Shown one piece after another: positions 1-8,422 of a stretch of DNA of 64,000 bases; positions within the stretch are counted from its first letter, which is position 1, and each line of letters starts with the position of its first letter. The DNA lies in IMG/VR virus record IMGVR_UViG_3300043470_000217, positions 1-64,000 of that record. The stretch is one strand, 5' to 3'. The notes under the pieces are model-generated. The model made no database searches, was not told the DNA's origin, and worked only from the letters and a program-made list of their open reading frames with translations. Source of the DNA: a virus. A program made the position numbers and the translations under genes.

Positions 1-101
1 TAGCTAATACAAACTACTACGTGAGAATTAAAACTAGTACTTCTGTATCTGTTGATTGTTGTACTTCTATTACATTAAACTTTAAAACATTAACTGCATG
101 A
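1..101 (+). CDS. 3' end of a tail-associated protein (partial)
   Basis: An open frame runs from the left edge to a TGA at 99-101 and its last four bases overlap the next start codon (ATGA), so it is the C-terminal end of a real gene that begins outside the window. The visible 32 residues are rich in Thr and Ser and look like beta-strand ends, comparable to the FN3-like protein that follows. Nothing else can be said about function; membership in the tail-fibre group is inferred from position. Confidence 0.6.
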   Translation, partial: ANTNYYVRIKTSTSVSVDCCTSITLNFKTLTA

Positions 102-544
102 GCACTTTATTTATAACCTTTACACCTCCATTTCCAGTACCGGTACAATATAAAATCCGGTATAAGGAAAGTACTGCTATCAGTTTTACAGAGTTGATTG
201 TACCTACTACAGGACTATCACCTGAAGAATTTAGCATTACCGGTTTAACTAGCGGTGTTACATATGATGTAGAAGTACAATCTTACTGCGGTGATGGTGT
301 ATATGCAGCCGGTAATGAAGTACAGTCAGATGTTAATGATTGCCAAGAGTATACATTTACTAACTCTACAGGTAGTGCAAAAACATTAATCTACAGACTA
401 TGTAGTGATCCAACTAGTACAGTTACTATTAGTGTTCCTAATGGTGATACAGAAGGACCACTATGTTTAAGTAATGGCTTTGGTGGACCTTATACTAATA
501 CAGGTGGATTAACCGTAATTACAGGAACACTCTGTACCCCATAA
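98..544 (+). CDS. Small fibronectin type III-like tail protein
   Basis: The 148-residue product has an FN3-like region at about residues 14-78: a strand with YKIRYKES, then the FN3-typical SITGLTSGVTYDVEVQSYC segment. FN3 domains are common accessory binding modules on phage tails. The second half (about 79-148) is a Thr/Gly-rich beta stretch with several Cys that I do not recognise. There is no signal peptide. Its start overlaps the previous stop by ATGA and it opens a row of small fibre genes, so a virion surface or fibre-accessory role is likely. The FN3 call rests on the pattern only. Confidence 0.6.
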   Translation: MSTLFITFTPPFPVPVQYKIRYKESTAISFTELIVPTTGLSPEEFSITGLTSGVTYDVEVQSYCGDGVYAAGNEVQSDVNDCQEYTFTNSTGSAKTLIYRLCSDPTSTVTISVPNGDTEGPLCLSNGFGGPYTNTGGLTVITGTLCTP

Positions 545-564
545 TAATTTAAAATAATAAAACG

Positions 565-867
565 ATGTTAACTAAAAGTTTTGAAGTTTGGACCAGATCC
601 CTCATTGAGAGATTATACAATGCAGTAAGACGTGGTAATGATATTACTCGCACAGCTACTTTAAGTGGTGCTCTTACACCATTAGTTTCTGAATCAGCAG
701 TATATGTAACTATCATTAATACTACTGGATCTAATGTAAATTTATCAGTAAATGGTGGTGCATCTATTATTATTCCAGATAAAGCTGGAATAACTGTAGA
801 TACAATTGATCCTGCAAGTATCTCTGTATCTGGTACAGGAACATTATCATACGTAGTAAGTAAGTAA
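565..867 (+). CDS. Small tail-associated protein, unknown
   Basis: This 100-residue protein starts with a charged helical stretch (MLTKSFEVWTRSLIERLYNAVRRGN) of which the first ~25 residues may be an attachment helix, and continues as Thr/Ser/Val-rich beta sequence ending in SGTGTLSYVVSK. The C-terminal part looks like a small beta-sandwich of the kind found on phage tails. Its stop overlaps the next ATG (TAATG at about 865-869), so the two are translationally coupled. No specific family is recognised; the tail role comes from the neighbours. Confidence 0.55.
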   Translation: MLTKSFEVWTRSLIERLYNAVRRGNDITRTATLSGALTPLVSESAVYVTIINTTGSNVNLSVNGGASIIIPDKAGITVDTIDPASISVSGTGTLSYVVSK

Positions 868-1379
868 TGCGTTACTTTAAGTATTTTCAATTTGGTTCTG
901 CTGGTTCTGGTGGAGGAGTAACAAACTACTACGGTAGTTTTTATTCTAATATTACACAGAATACATTAGGAAGTACTGCGGAAGTAATGACATTTAATAA
1001 CACAGTTCTTTCTAGTGGTGTATCAGTTGTAACATCTGGTGGTAAAGCTTCTAGAATAACTGTAGCAAATTCCGGAATATATAATTTTCAATTCTCTGCA
1101 CAGGTTTGGAAAACGTCCGGGGGATCAAAACAAACATTATATATCTGGTTTAGAAAAAATGGTGTAGATATTCCTGATAGTAATACAGCAATTACATTAG
1201 CTAATAACAATGACCTTATTGTACCAGCTTGGAATTTTATGGAGTCAATGACTGCCGGTCAATACATGGAAATTGTATGGTATGCTACAGATCTTCATAT
1301 TGAATTACATCATAATGCAGCACCATTAGGATTACCAGGAATACCCTCTGTTATTTTAACAGTAGATAGAGTAGGATAA
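867..1379 (+). CDS. C1q/TNF-like jelly-roll tail protein
   Basis: The 170-residue protein has a short N-terminal anchor (MRYFKYFQFG followed by a Gly-rich hinge) and then one beta-jelly-roll domain at about residues 30-168. Its pattern of NSGIYNFQFSAQV, LYIWFRKNGVDI and a final ILTVDRVG strand is that of C1q/TNF-like heads used as trimeric receptor-binding tips on phage fibres. The N-terminal anchor resembles that of the next gene (MARYAKFFSVG plus Gly run), suggesting both dock on the same tail site. Expected partner: the virion tail or a longer fibre. The family call rests on residue pattern. Confidence 0.65.
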   Translation: MRYFKYFQFGSAGSGGGVTNYYGSFYSNITQNTLGSTAEVMTFNNTVLSSGVSVVTSGGKASRITVANSGIYNFQFSAQVWKTSGGSKQTLYIWFRKNGVDIPDSNTAITLANNNDLIVPAWNFMESMTAGQYMEIVWYATDLHIELHHNAAPLGLPGIPSVILTVDRVG

Positions 1380-1401
1380 TAAATAAAAATAAAAATAAAT
1401 C

Positions 1402-3021
1402 ATGGCTAGATACGCTAAATTTTTTTCTGTAGGTGCCGGAGGAGGAGGTACAAATAATTTACAGTTACCCGTAGGTACTATATTAGATACTACATTAAGA
1501 CAAGTACAGGATGGTACCGGTACAGGTTCTCCATTGTATTTGAGTACACGTAGAGTAGGTATTACCTCAGACTCTTCTGTAACTACACAGACCTCTTCTG
1601 TAATCCAAGCAACTACTACCAACGCTAATTTAGTAATTGCTCCTAATGGTACAGGTGGTTTAATTGCAAGTGTGCCTGATGGAACTGCAACGGGAGGAAA
1701 TGCTAGAGGGGCTTATAGTGTTGATTTGCAGACAAGTCGAAGTACCGCAGCAAATGTGGCAAGTGGCAACTTTTCAACAATAATTGGAGGGGGTGGATGT
1801 ACAGCAAGTGGACAATACTCTGTTGCTGGTGGATTAGGTTCTTCATCTTCTAATTACGGTGGAGTTACTTTTGGAAACTCTAATACAAATAATTCTTATG
1901 GGGGTGTAGTTTCTGGCGGTCAAAACAATACAGGTGGAAATGCAGATTATGTAACAATTTCTGGCGGACGTTTTAACAATACAACAGGTTCAACAAATGG
2001 TGTTATTGCTGGTGGAATATCTAATACAGCATCTTCAAATTTTAGCGTAGTATCAGGCGGTCAATCAAACGCAGCATCAACAGCAACTCACGCTACGGTT
2101 GTGGGTGGTCAGAGTAATACGAGTAGTGGCAATGGTAGTATAAGCGGTGGATTTACAAATACTGCAAGTGGTCAATATTCTGTTGCACTTGGTAATAATA
2201 ACATTGCAAGTGGTAATGGTTGTGTATCTTTAGGGTCTTCAAATACATCTCAATTTGGAACATCGGTATCTATAGGAAGTAGTAACGTAGGAAGCAACAA
2301 TAGAACTTATGCTTTTGGCACTAGTAACAATATCAGTGCAGGAGATAGTGTAGGTCTCGGTAATGCTAATACATTAAGCGGAGGTAATAATCTATATGCT
2401 TTTGGTAGTGGTAATGTAATGTCTGGCATTCAAAGTTATGCTATTGGATATCAAAATAGTGTAGGTACAAATAATGGTATGTCTTTAGGATTTTCTGGTA
2501 ATGTAAGTGCTCCTTATGCAACATCAATGGGGCTATGGTCTAGAGCTTATTTATATGGTCAAGTGAGTATGGCAAATGGTTTGTTAGGAGGTGCTCAAAA
2601 TGCTCAACAATCATTATTAACTGCATATAAATTAGACGCACTTGCTTCAAACGCAACAACAATTTTATCTTTAGATGGTACGGGTGTAACTAATTTAATT
2701 ATTCCTTTTGGTAGTAACAGACTATGGGCTGTTAAAGTAGTAGCTACAGCATTTGTCAGTGTTGCAGGTGGTACTTTAGTATTAGGAGATTCTTATATGG
2801 GAGAGTTTACTCTTCTATTTAAGCGAGTAGGAGGCACTAGTTCTGTAGTAGGAGTTAATGCTGGTAATATTATATATGATACAAACATGGCAACTGCTGC
2901 ATTTACATTTGCTGCGGGTGCATCACAAGACTTACAAATAACATTTAAAGCCCCAACTACAGCCAGTGCTACAACATTCCGTTGTGTAGCTAAAGTAGAA
3001 TTAGTGGAAGTGGCTTATTAA
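1402..3021 (+). CDS. Tail fibre with YadA-head-like repeats
   Basis: The 539-residue protein begins with an anchor (MARYAKFF plus Gly-rich hinge, about 1-16). It then carries many ~14-16-residue repeats of the form SxVSGGxxNxASG or SVALGxxNxASG between about 110 and 400, the signature of the left-handed beta-roll of YadA/Hia-type trimeric adhesin heads. A C-terminal globular domain (about 400-539) ends in VAKVELVEVAY. It is probably a trimeric receptor-binding fibre. The following gene is a paralogue sharing the segment from about residue 93 to the end. Gly, Asn and Ser dominate and there is no signal peptide, as expected of a virion protein. Confidence 0.75.
   Translation: MARYAKFFSVGAGGGGTNNLQLPVGTILDTTLRQVQDGTGTGSPLYLSTRRVGITSDSSVTTQTSSVIQATTTNANLVIAPNGTGGLIASVPDGTATGGNARGAYSVDLQTSRSTAANVASGNFSTIIGGGGCTASGQYSVAGGLGSSSSNYGGVTFGNSNTNNSYGGVVSGGQNNTGGNADYVTISGGRFNNTTGSTNGVIAGGISNTASSNFSVVSGGQSNAASTATHATVVGGQSNTSSGNGSISGGFTNTASGQYSVALGNNNIASGNGCVSLGSSNTSQFGTSVSIGSSNVGSNNRTYAFGTSNNISAGDSVGLGNANTLSGGNNLYAFGSGNVMSGIQSYAIGYQNSVGTNNGMSLGFSGNVSAPYATSMGLWSRAYLYGQVSMANGLLGGAQNAQQSLLTAYKLDALASNATTILSLDGTGVTNLIIPFGSNRLWAVKVVATAFVSVAGGTLVLGDSYMGEFTLLFKRVGGTSSVVGVNAGNIIYDTNMATAAFTFAAGASQDLQITFKAPTTASATTFRCVAKVELVEVAY
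2053..2096 (+). repeat. 44-bp exact direct repeat, copy 1
   Basis: This stretch inside the first YadA-like fibre gene is identical to 3304-3347 in the paralogous gene. A third, diverged copy lies near 3690-3730. Identity at the DNA level, including third codon positions, is higher than in flanking sequence, which points to recent duplication or gene conversion between the two fibre genes. Confidence 0.85.
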
Positions 3022-3033
3022 TAAACTAAAGAT

Positions 3034-4557
3034 ATGGGAAATAAATTTATACTAGGACAAGAAGACGGTACAGTAGCCGGTGGTAATGCTAGAGGGATTA
3101 ACTCTGTAGATTTACAAACAAGTAGATCGGCTGCCACACAAGTAGCAGGAGGGGCCCATTCTGTTATCGCTGGAGGTCAAAATAATACTGCCTCTTCAGA
3201 TTATAGTGCAATAGCAGGAGGTTCAGCAAACACCAATACTTCTTATGGTGGATTTATTGGTGGTGGATTTAGTAATGCGGCAAGTAATAATTTTCAAACC
3301 ATTTCAGGCGGTCAATCAAACGCAGCATCAACAGCAACTCACGCTACCGTAGTAGGTGGGCAGGGTAATACGAGTAGTGGGGCTCATTCCGTTAGTGGGG
3401 GGCAAGGTAATACGGCAAGTGGTCAAAATTCAATTGCTTTAGGTAGTTCAAATACCGTAGCAGCACAATATTCGGGTATTTTTTCGGGACAATTAAATCT
3501 TGTAGGAACTGTAAATGATGCTAAATTCTCTGTTGTTTCTGGTGGTCAAAGTAATACAATACAAAGACCTTACTCTGTAATTGGCGGGGGTTTAAGTAAT
3601 CAGGTACGAAACGTATCAGGCAATGGAGACTATAGTGTTATAGGTGGTGGAAGTGATAATATTACCAGTCAATTATATTCAACCATTTCAGGCGGACAAT
3701 CAAACGTAGCATCAACCAACACTCATGCAACTGTAGTAGGTGGTCAGAGTAATGTTAGTAGTGGGCAACATAGTGTAAGCGGTGGTTTTGGAAATACAGC
3801 AAGTGGACTTTATGCCGTTGCTTTAGGATACAATAACCAAGCAACCAGTACTGGTAACATATCTTTGGGATTTAGTAATACCGTAAGTGGTAATACATCC
3901 ATGGCAGGACCTAGAAACTGCGTGGCTTCGTCAGAAGGTACGGTTGCTTTAGGGTTCGCTGCACAGGCGACAGGGGGGCGTTCTTACGCTATAGGTTCTG
4001 CCAATACTGCAAGTGGTGGTTATTCTGTATCTATAGGTGCTAATAATAACTCATATAATACAGGTATGATTACTACTTATATGGGTGATGCTTTTACAAC
4101 GCAAGGAGATTGTCAGCGTAGTATGGTAACACAACGTTATGTAGGAGATTTTTCTACAGGAGGTACTGGTACTTTAAACATTACTGCAGGTAGTAGTACT
4201 TCAGCTTTAATTCCAAGTGGTAATGATCGTGCTTGGAACGTTCAAGTGAATTGGGTTGCTGTCGTTACATCAATAACAGGAACGGCTACAGGTATTTCAG
4301 TAGGTGATGTTATTACCAGTGTTGACTTATTGGCGTTTAAGAAAATTGCAGGTGTTAGTTCTGCATCTACCCACACGTCAGCAGGTACTAAAACAATGGT
4401 AACTACACCCGCTGCTTACGTAGGTTGTCAAATTACATACGCTGCAAGTACAGGTCAAAGATTAGAACTTACTTTTACAGCCCCCGTTTTTGCAGGTGGT
4501 GGTACTGTAAACATGAGAGTGGTTGCTACTTTAGAATTAACAGAAGTTGCTTTTTAA
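3034..4557 (+). CDS. Paralogous tail fibre with YadA-head-like repeats
   Basis: The 507-residue protein is a second YadA-head-like fibre. It starts nearly at the segment DGTVAGGNARG that lies at about residue 93 of its upstream neighbour, so it lacks the RYxKxF anchor. Repeats such as YSVIGGGxxN and ATVVGGQSNVSSG fill residues 25-345. The C-terminal domain (about 370-507) ends in VVATLELTEVAF and is related to the neighbour's. It probably arose by tandem duplication and may bind an alternative receptor or co-assemble with the first protein. The 12-bp spacing and same strand indicate joint expression. Confidence 0.75.
   Translation: MGNKFILGQEDGTVAGGNARGINSVDLQTSRSAATQVAGGAHSVIAGGQNNTASSDYSAIAGGSANTNTSYGGFIGGGFSNAASNNFQTISGGQSNAASTATHATVVGGQGNTSSGAHSVSGGQGNTASGQNSIALGSSNTVAAQYSGIFSGQLNLVGTVNDAKFSVVSGGQSNTIQRPYSVIGGGLSNQVRNVSGNGDYSVIGGGSDNITSQLYSTISGGQSNVASTNTHATVVGGQSNVSSGQHSVSGGFGNTASGLYAVALGYNNQATSTGNISLGFSNTVSGNTSMAGPRNCVASSEGTVALGFAAQATGGRSYAIGSANTASGGYSVSIGANNNSYNTGMITTYMGDAFTTQGDCQRSMVTQRYVGDFSTGGTGTLNITAGSSTSALIPSGNDRAWNVQVNWVAVVTSITGTATGISVGDVITSVDLLAFKKIAGVSSASTHTSAGTKTMVTTPAAYVGCQITYAASTGQRLELTFTAPVFAGGGTVNMRVVATLELTEVAF
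3304..3347 (+). repeat. 44-bp exact direct repeat, copy 2
   Basis: Second copy of the repeat at 2053-2096, lying in the second YadA-like fibre gene in the same reading register, so both copies encode the same ~14 residues (core SGGQSNAASTATHAT). Confidence 0.85.
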
Positions 4558-4590
4558 TTCACTAAATTTAAAAATATAAAATATAAAATT

Positions 4591-4902
4591 ATGGCACTAT
4601 CAATAAACACACAGATTACAACCGATGAAGGATTTGAGGTATCAAATACCTTTGGTTATTTAAACATTTTCATTCTTGCTCCTCAGTCTAACTGGGTGAA
4701 CTTGTCTTACTTTAAATCTGAAGAAGATTGGGTAGCTGGAAAGTCTCCCTTAAATGTATCTTCTTTACCTAATCAAGTACAGACAGAGTTAACTTCAGAA
4801 GAGTTCTGGGGTTCTTCTTTGGCTACTACTATTCATGAGAAGTGTAAAGCTAAGATTGAAGAGGTTACAGGAGAAAATACTGTAGAAATTTTATCTGCAT
4901 AA
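4591..4902 (+). CDS. Small protein at end of fibre operon, unknown
   Basis: This 103-residue protein is the last gene before a double hairpin/terminator, directly after the two YadA-like fibres. It is acidic and contains a WxNLSYFKSEEDWVAG segment and a helical C-terminus. I do not recognise a family. Its placement parallels the 90-residue protein at 52483-52755, which likewise follows a large tail fibre. A fibre-assembly or chaperone role is therefore conceivable, but there is no direct evidence. Confidence 0.6.
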   Translation: MALSINTQITTDEGFEVSNTFGYLNIFILAPQSNWVNLSYFKSEEDWVAGKSPLNVSSLPNQVQTELTSEEFWGSSLATTIHEKCKAKIEEVTGENTVEILSA

Positions 4903-4950
4903 CTTGTTTTATTAAACCATCTACAGTATATTAATATTGTATAAGTACAA

Positions 4951-4975
4951 AGAGGGTTTGTTGGTTTCTCCCTCT
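4951..4975 (+). other. Hairpin upstream of terminator
   Basis: AGAGGG at 4951-4956 pairs with CCCTCT at 4970-4975 (6-bp stem, 13-base loop). It lies in the fibre operon's 3' untranslated region just ahead of the terminator hairpin and lacks a T-run of its own; it may protect the transcript end or help termination. Confidence 0.4.
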
Positions 4976-4981
4976 GATTAG

Positions 4982-5012
4982 ACCCCGGTGTAAAAAGCCG
5001 GGGTTTATTTTA
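4982..5012 (+). terminator. Rho-independent terminator of the fibre operon
   Basis: ACCCCGG at 4982-4988 pairs perfectly with CCGGGGT at 4998-5004 around a 9-base loop and is followed by a T-rich tract to 5012. It separates the fibre genes from the metallophosphoesterase gene, which has its own promoter immediately downstream. Confidence 0.85.
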
Positions 5013-5019
5013 TAATAAC

Positions 5020-5048
5020 TTGTATATAAATAATTTTCATTACATTTG
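5020..5048 (+). promoter_or_regulatory. Bacteroidota-type promoter
   Basis: TTG at 5020-5022, an 18-base spacer and TACATTTG at 5041-5048 match the Bacteroidota housekeeping promoter (-33 TTG, -7 TAnnTTTG). The start of transcription would be near 5054, giving a short leader to the ATG at 5065. It lies directly after the terminator, which makes it a convincing operon start for the metallophosphoesterase and perhaps the tail genes that follow. Confidence 0.7.
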
Positions 5049-5064
5049 ATAAAACAATTACCAC

Positions 5065-6273
5065 ATGTATTCGCAAGAATTAAAAGATAAGGTAGCTAAA
5101 AGCAGAGGCTGGAAGCTATCTAACGTTGAGTGTGCTAGGAGGTTAGGTATTACTTTAGATGAATATTTAAGTATTAAAAAGTCTTTAGGTTTTAGATCTA
5201 AAAAATTAAAACACACTAAAGATCCTTACGAGCAAAAAGTTAATTCTGAATCATATGATCTAGATAATGGTACCGGTACTATAGAAAAGTTAGTATCAGT
5301 TAATCCTAAAACACCGGAAGAAATTATAGAAGTACTAGGTATAGATACTAATGAGTGGAAGTTATCTCAGTATTGGAATAAAGAAAAGAGTGATAAGTGG
5401 TTAGTATCAGCTTTAGTAACTAGAATAGTAAAGACTAAAGAAGATCATCTAAAAGATATACTAGATAACTTTAAACCGGATTATCAACCCGTTACAGTAA
5501 AGAAGCAAAAGAGACACAAGTACGTAAGCTGTGTATTATCTATGCAAGACATGCATATTGGTAAGGATGGTAATGATGATATTATAGAACAGTACTTTGC
5601 ATCATTAGAACAACTTATAGAAAGCGTAAGTAATAATTACTTCCTGGATGATCTAGTATATGTAATAGGTGGTGACATATTAAACATGGATACATTTAGT
5701 GGTACTACTACATCTGGTACTCCTGTAGAGAACTCTGATAAAGCCTACAAAGTATATGCTGAAGCTTTTGATGCCCTATACCGGGGCATTCGTTTTTTAA
5801 AGGAGAGGTGTGAGACATTACATATTATGTATATACCTGGTAACCATGATAGATTATCTTCATACCATCTAGTACATGCATTATCTAAAGCTATTCAAGA
5901 AGAGAGTATTGTCTGGCATGCTGATTATGCAGAAAGAAAAGTGCTTACATTTAATAATAACTTCTTTGCATTTGAACATGGTGATGTAAATACTAAGAAC
6001 TCTTTACTAGTTTATGCTACAGAGTTTTCTGAAGACTGGGGTAATACTAAGTTTAGAACTTTATATACCGGGCATTATCATAAGAAGAAAACTATAGAGT
6101 ACATTACTGAAGATGAGATCACCGGCTTCTCTATTAAAATCATACCTAGCTTATCTAAAACAGATTACTGGCACTACCATAATAAGTTTATAGGTAGCAA
6201 GAGAGCCGCTATTATTGAAGTTCATGACTATGACAATGGTAAGATTGGAGAGTTTGTTTATAACTGTATTTAA
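5065..6273 (+). CDS. Calcineurin-like metallophosphoesterase
   Basis: The 402-residue protein has the full set of metallophosphatase motifs: DMHIG (D162, H164), GGD (D204), GNHD (N260, H261, D262), an H-G-D near 309 and GHYH (H337, H339). Such enzymes bind two metal ions and hydrolyse phosphodi- or monoesters; phage members often act on nucleic acid. Residues 1-50 carry a helix-turn-helix-like segment (NVECARRLGITLDEY) that could bind DNA. It has its own promoter and sits between the fibre operon and the connector genes. The true substrate is unknown; nuclease or end-processing activity is the most plausible reading. Confidence 0.85.
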   Translation: MYSQELKDKVAKSRGWKLSNVECARRLGITLDEYLSIKKSLGFRSKKLKHTKDPYEQKVNSESYDLDNGTGTIEKLVSVNPKTPEEIIEVLGIDTNEWKLSQYWNKEKSDKWLVSALVTRIVKTKEDHLKDILDNFKPDYQPVTVKKQKRHKYVSCVLSMQDMHIGKDGNDDIIEQYFASLEQLIESVSNNYFLDDLVYVIGGDILNMDTFSGTTTSGTPVENSDKAYKVYAEAFDALYRGIRFLKERCETLHIMYIPGNHDRLSSYHLVHALSKAIQEESIVWHADYAERKVLTFNNNFFAFEHGDVNTKNSLLVYATEFSEDWGNTKFRTLYTGHYHKKKTIEYITEDEITGFSIKIIPSLSKTDYWHYHNKFIGSKRAAIIEVHDYDNGKIGEFVYNCI

Positions 6274-6312
6274 TCTGGATTAAATTTTGTATCTTATTAA
6301 TGTAGTCAAGGT

Positions 6313-6894
6313 ATGAGAGGATATAAAGCACCTGATTTACATGCTTCAAGGCTGAGAATAAAACCTAAAAGAATCTTAACAAAAGATTTTATAGCGGAGT
6401 TCAAAGAGAAGCATCCTGAGTTCTCTACATTAGATGACAAAACTATTAAAAAAATAGTGATGAAGTTTAATGAAAATATTTGGAAAGAGGTAATTGAGTA
6501 TAGAGATGGAGTTGAGTTACCAGAAAGTCTGGGATACCTGTTTATAGGTACCTGTACATTTAACCGGGACACTAATGTAAATTATGGTCTATCAGTTAAA
6601 TACGGTAAAGAAATAAAGAACAGGAATCTAGAATCAGATTCTAAGTTAGCCAAAATATTCTATACAAATTATCAGACCAAATACAAGTTTGCAAACCGTG
6701 AGTTATGGGGTTTTCAATCTGTTAGACAATTCAAGAGATCAGTAGCTAAAGAGTATCCTGTATCTTGGCAGAAATACATTGTTGTAGATTCATATAAAAA
6801 AGTATCTGAGATGTTTTCAAAAGCCATGAGAAAAGAGGGTGGTAAAAAACAAGATGCAGAAACACTTAAGTTATATGATGAATTTGAATTTTAA
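6313..6894 (+). CDS. IHF/HU-like structural (ring) protein
   Basis: The 193-residue protein has an HU/IHF-like core at about residues 21-82: ILTKDFIAEF, two helices, then the pattern GVELPESLGYLFIGTC, which matches the 'V.LPG.G.F' beta turn of HU. crAss-like phages are known to encode such IHF-like proteins next to their tail connector genes, where the fold serves in portal-proximal rings as well as, perhaps, in DNA binding. The C-terminal ~110 residues are basic and unfamiliar. It is separated from the next gene by 5 bp, consistent with the connector operon. Confidence 0.65.
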   Translation: MRGYKAPDLHASRLRIKPKRILTKDFIAEFKEKHPEFSTLDDKTIKKIVMKFNENIWKEVIEYRDGVELPESLGYLFIGTCTFNRDTNVNYGLSVKYGKEIKNRNLESDSKLAKIFYTNYQTKYKFANRELWGFQSVRQFKRSVAKEYPVSWQKYIVVDSYKKVSEMFSKAMRKEGGKKQDAETLKLYDEFEF

Positions 6895-6899
6895 TAAAA

Positions 6900-7559
6900 A
6901 TGGTAACTATTGGCACCGTAATATCACGGGTAAAGAATCAGGTAAAAGGAGTAAGGCAAGATGCTTTCCTAACTGATAGGTATGTTTACAGTGTAGTTGT
7001 AAAGTACTCGCAACTTCTGATGAGGAGACAAGACTCACAGAATAAATTAATGAAGTTTAATTCTATTTGGAGAACTCTAGATTGTTTAGAGTTAATTGAA
7101 GTAGATAAGATAGAAGCATGTTGTGCAGGAATTAAATCCGGATGCACAATACGTAGAACTAAAGAGAAACTTCCTGTAATGCTAGAAGGATACTGGGGTC
7201 CCCTTATCCGTACAGTTAGTTCTATTGATGCATCAGAGGAGTTATATGCAACTACCCCTGGTCAGTTTACATCTATGACTAAGACAACTGGCTTTAAGTA
7301 TAACAAGTTTAAATACTTCTGGTATCTTAATGGATACTTGTACATGCCTAACTTAGATTGGGATGCTATTAAAGTAGAGGCTATTTTTACAGAGGATGCA
7401 ACTAATGATGCTAATGCTTGTACCAAAAAACAAGATTTGGGTATTAATGTACCTGAGTTCTTATTAGCAGAAATTGAATCAATGGTTATTAAAGATCTTG
7501 GTGGCAGATTATCTATTCCTACAGATCTCAGTGATGATAATATTAATCCTAATAGATAA
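6900..7559 (+). CDS. Ring/connector structural protein, crAss-like
   Basis: The 219-residue product lacks an enzyme motif. It is helical at the N-terminus (TVISRVKNQVKG, then YSQLLMRRQDSQNKLMKFN) and beta-rich in the middle (FKYNKFKYFWYLNGYLYMPNLDW). It lies between the IHF-like protein and the tubular/adaptor protein and its stop overlaps the next start (TAATG). In crAss-like phages the genes at this place encode rings between portal and tail muzzle, so a connector role is inferred from order. It could equally be a head-completion protein. Confidence 0.6.
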   Translation: MVTIGTVISRVKNQVKGVRQDAFLTDRYVYSVVVKYSQLLMRRQDSQNKLMKFNSIWRTLDCLELIEVDKIEACCAGIKSGCTIRRTKEKLPVMLEGYWGPLIRTVSSIDASEELYATTPGQFTSMTKTTGFKYNKFKYFWYLNGYLYMPNLDWDAIKVEAIFTEDATNDANACTKKQDLGINVPEFLLAEIESMVIKDLGGRLSIPTDLSDDNINPNR

Positions 7560-8422
7560 TGCTTACTGAATTAAAATATCGGACGTTTAATCAATTACTT
7601 GAAGATGTAAGTGTTGATTTTTCTATGTATGCTCTAGAGAACATGATAGAACCACAGCAACTTATTAAAGTTGTACAGCGGGTTAATTATGATCTAGGAC
7701 TTAGGGTTAATATGACTAAGGAAGTTGTATTAGATATAGTTAATAGGAAAGTAAGATTACCGGATGATTTCTATGTATTGAACTATGCAATGTTGTGTGG
7801 TTCTTATACAGTTACTCAGCCGGCTATGTCTGGTACACACAGAGAAGATGTAGTAGTACCATTTGTTCCAGGACCATTAGATCCCTGTACTCCAGAAAAT
7901 ACATGCTTAACTCAGTGTGGTGATTTACTACAAGTAATTCAGAAAACACAGTTTGAGACTAGGACATATGAGATCAGCACTGTTATCTCTTTAGATAATA
8001 ACTCTAAAACTATTTCATGTGATTGTCCTAATCTTACCTGGCAGTCTCCATACAAAGGTCAACTTAAGAACGGGTATATTTATCTAAACCTAGACAGCGG
8101 TAAACTGTATGTGAACTACCAAGGTACTATGGAAGATGAAGAGGGTAACTTGATGGTATTAGATAATCCATATGTAAATGAATACTATGAGTATGCTATT
8201 AAACAAAGACTACTTGAGAATCTTTACATGAATGGTGAAGATGTAGTACAGAAATTAAATCTTATAGAGCAGAGATTAAGAGCTGCCCGTAATAATGCAT
8301 TGTCTTTAGTTAACACTCCAAACTTTGCAGAGATGTATAAGATGTGGGAGATGAACCGTAAAGCACAATATAATAAGTATTACGATATGTTCAAGAGTTA
8401 CAACTTTAATAGCTGGAGATAA
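7559..8422 (+). CDS. Tail tubular/adaptor-like protein
   Basis: The 287-residue protein begins with MLTELKYRTFNQLLEDVSVDF and has helices near both ends and a beta-rich centre (NGYIYLNLDSGKLYVNYQG, then YEYAIKQRLLENLYMNGED). This layout resembles head-to-tail adaptor or tubular proteins of short-tailed phages (T7 gp11/P22 gp4 type), which crAss-like phages carry just before the muzzle protein. Its TAATG overlaps with both neighbours show tight coupling, so stoichiometric production of ring parts is likely. The fold assignment is from gene order and helix pattern, not from a clear motif. Confidence 0.6.
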   Translation: MLTELKYRTFNQLLEDVSVDFSMYALENMIEPQQLIKVVQRVNYDLGLRVNMTKEVVLDIVNRKVRLPDDFYVLNYAMLCGSYTVTQPAMSGTHREDVVVPFVPGPLDPCTPENTCLTQCGDLLQVIQKTQFETRTYEISTVISLDNNSKTISCDCPNLTWQSPYKGQLKNGYIYLNLDSGKLYVNYQGTMEDEEGNLMVLDNPYVNEYYEYAIKQRLLENLYMNGEDVVQKLNLIEQRLRAARNNALSLVNTPNFAEMYKMWEMNRKAQYNKYYDMFKSYNFNSWR

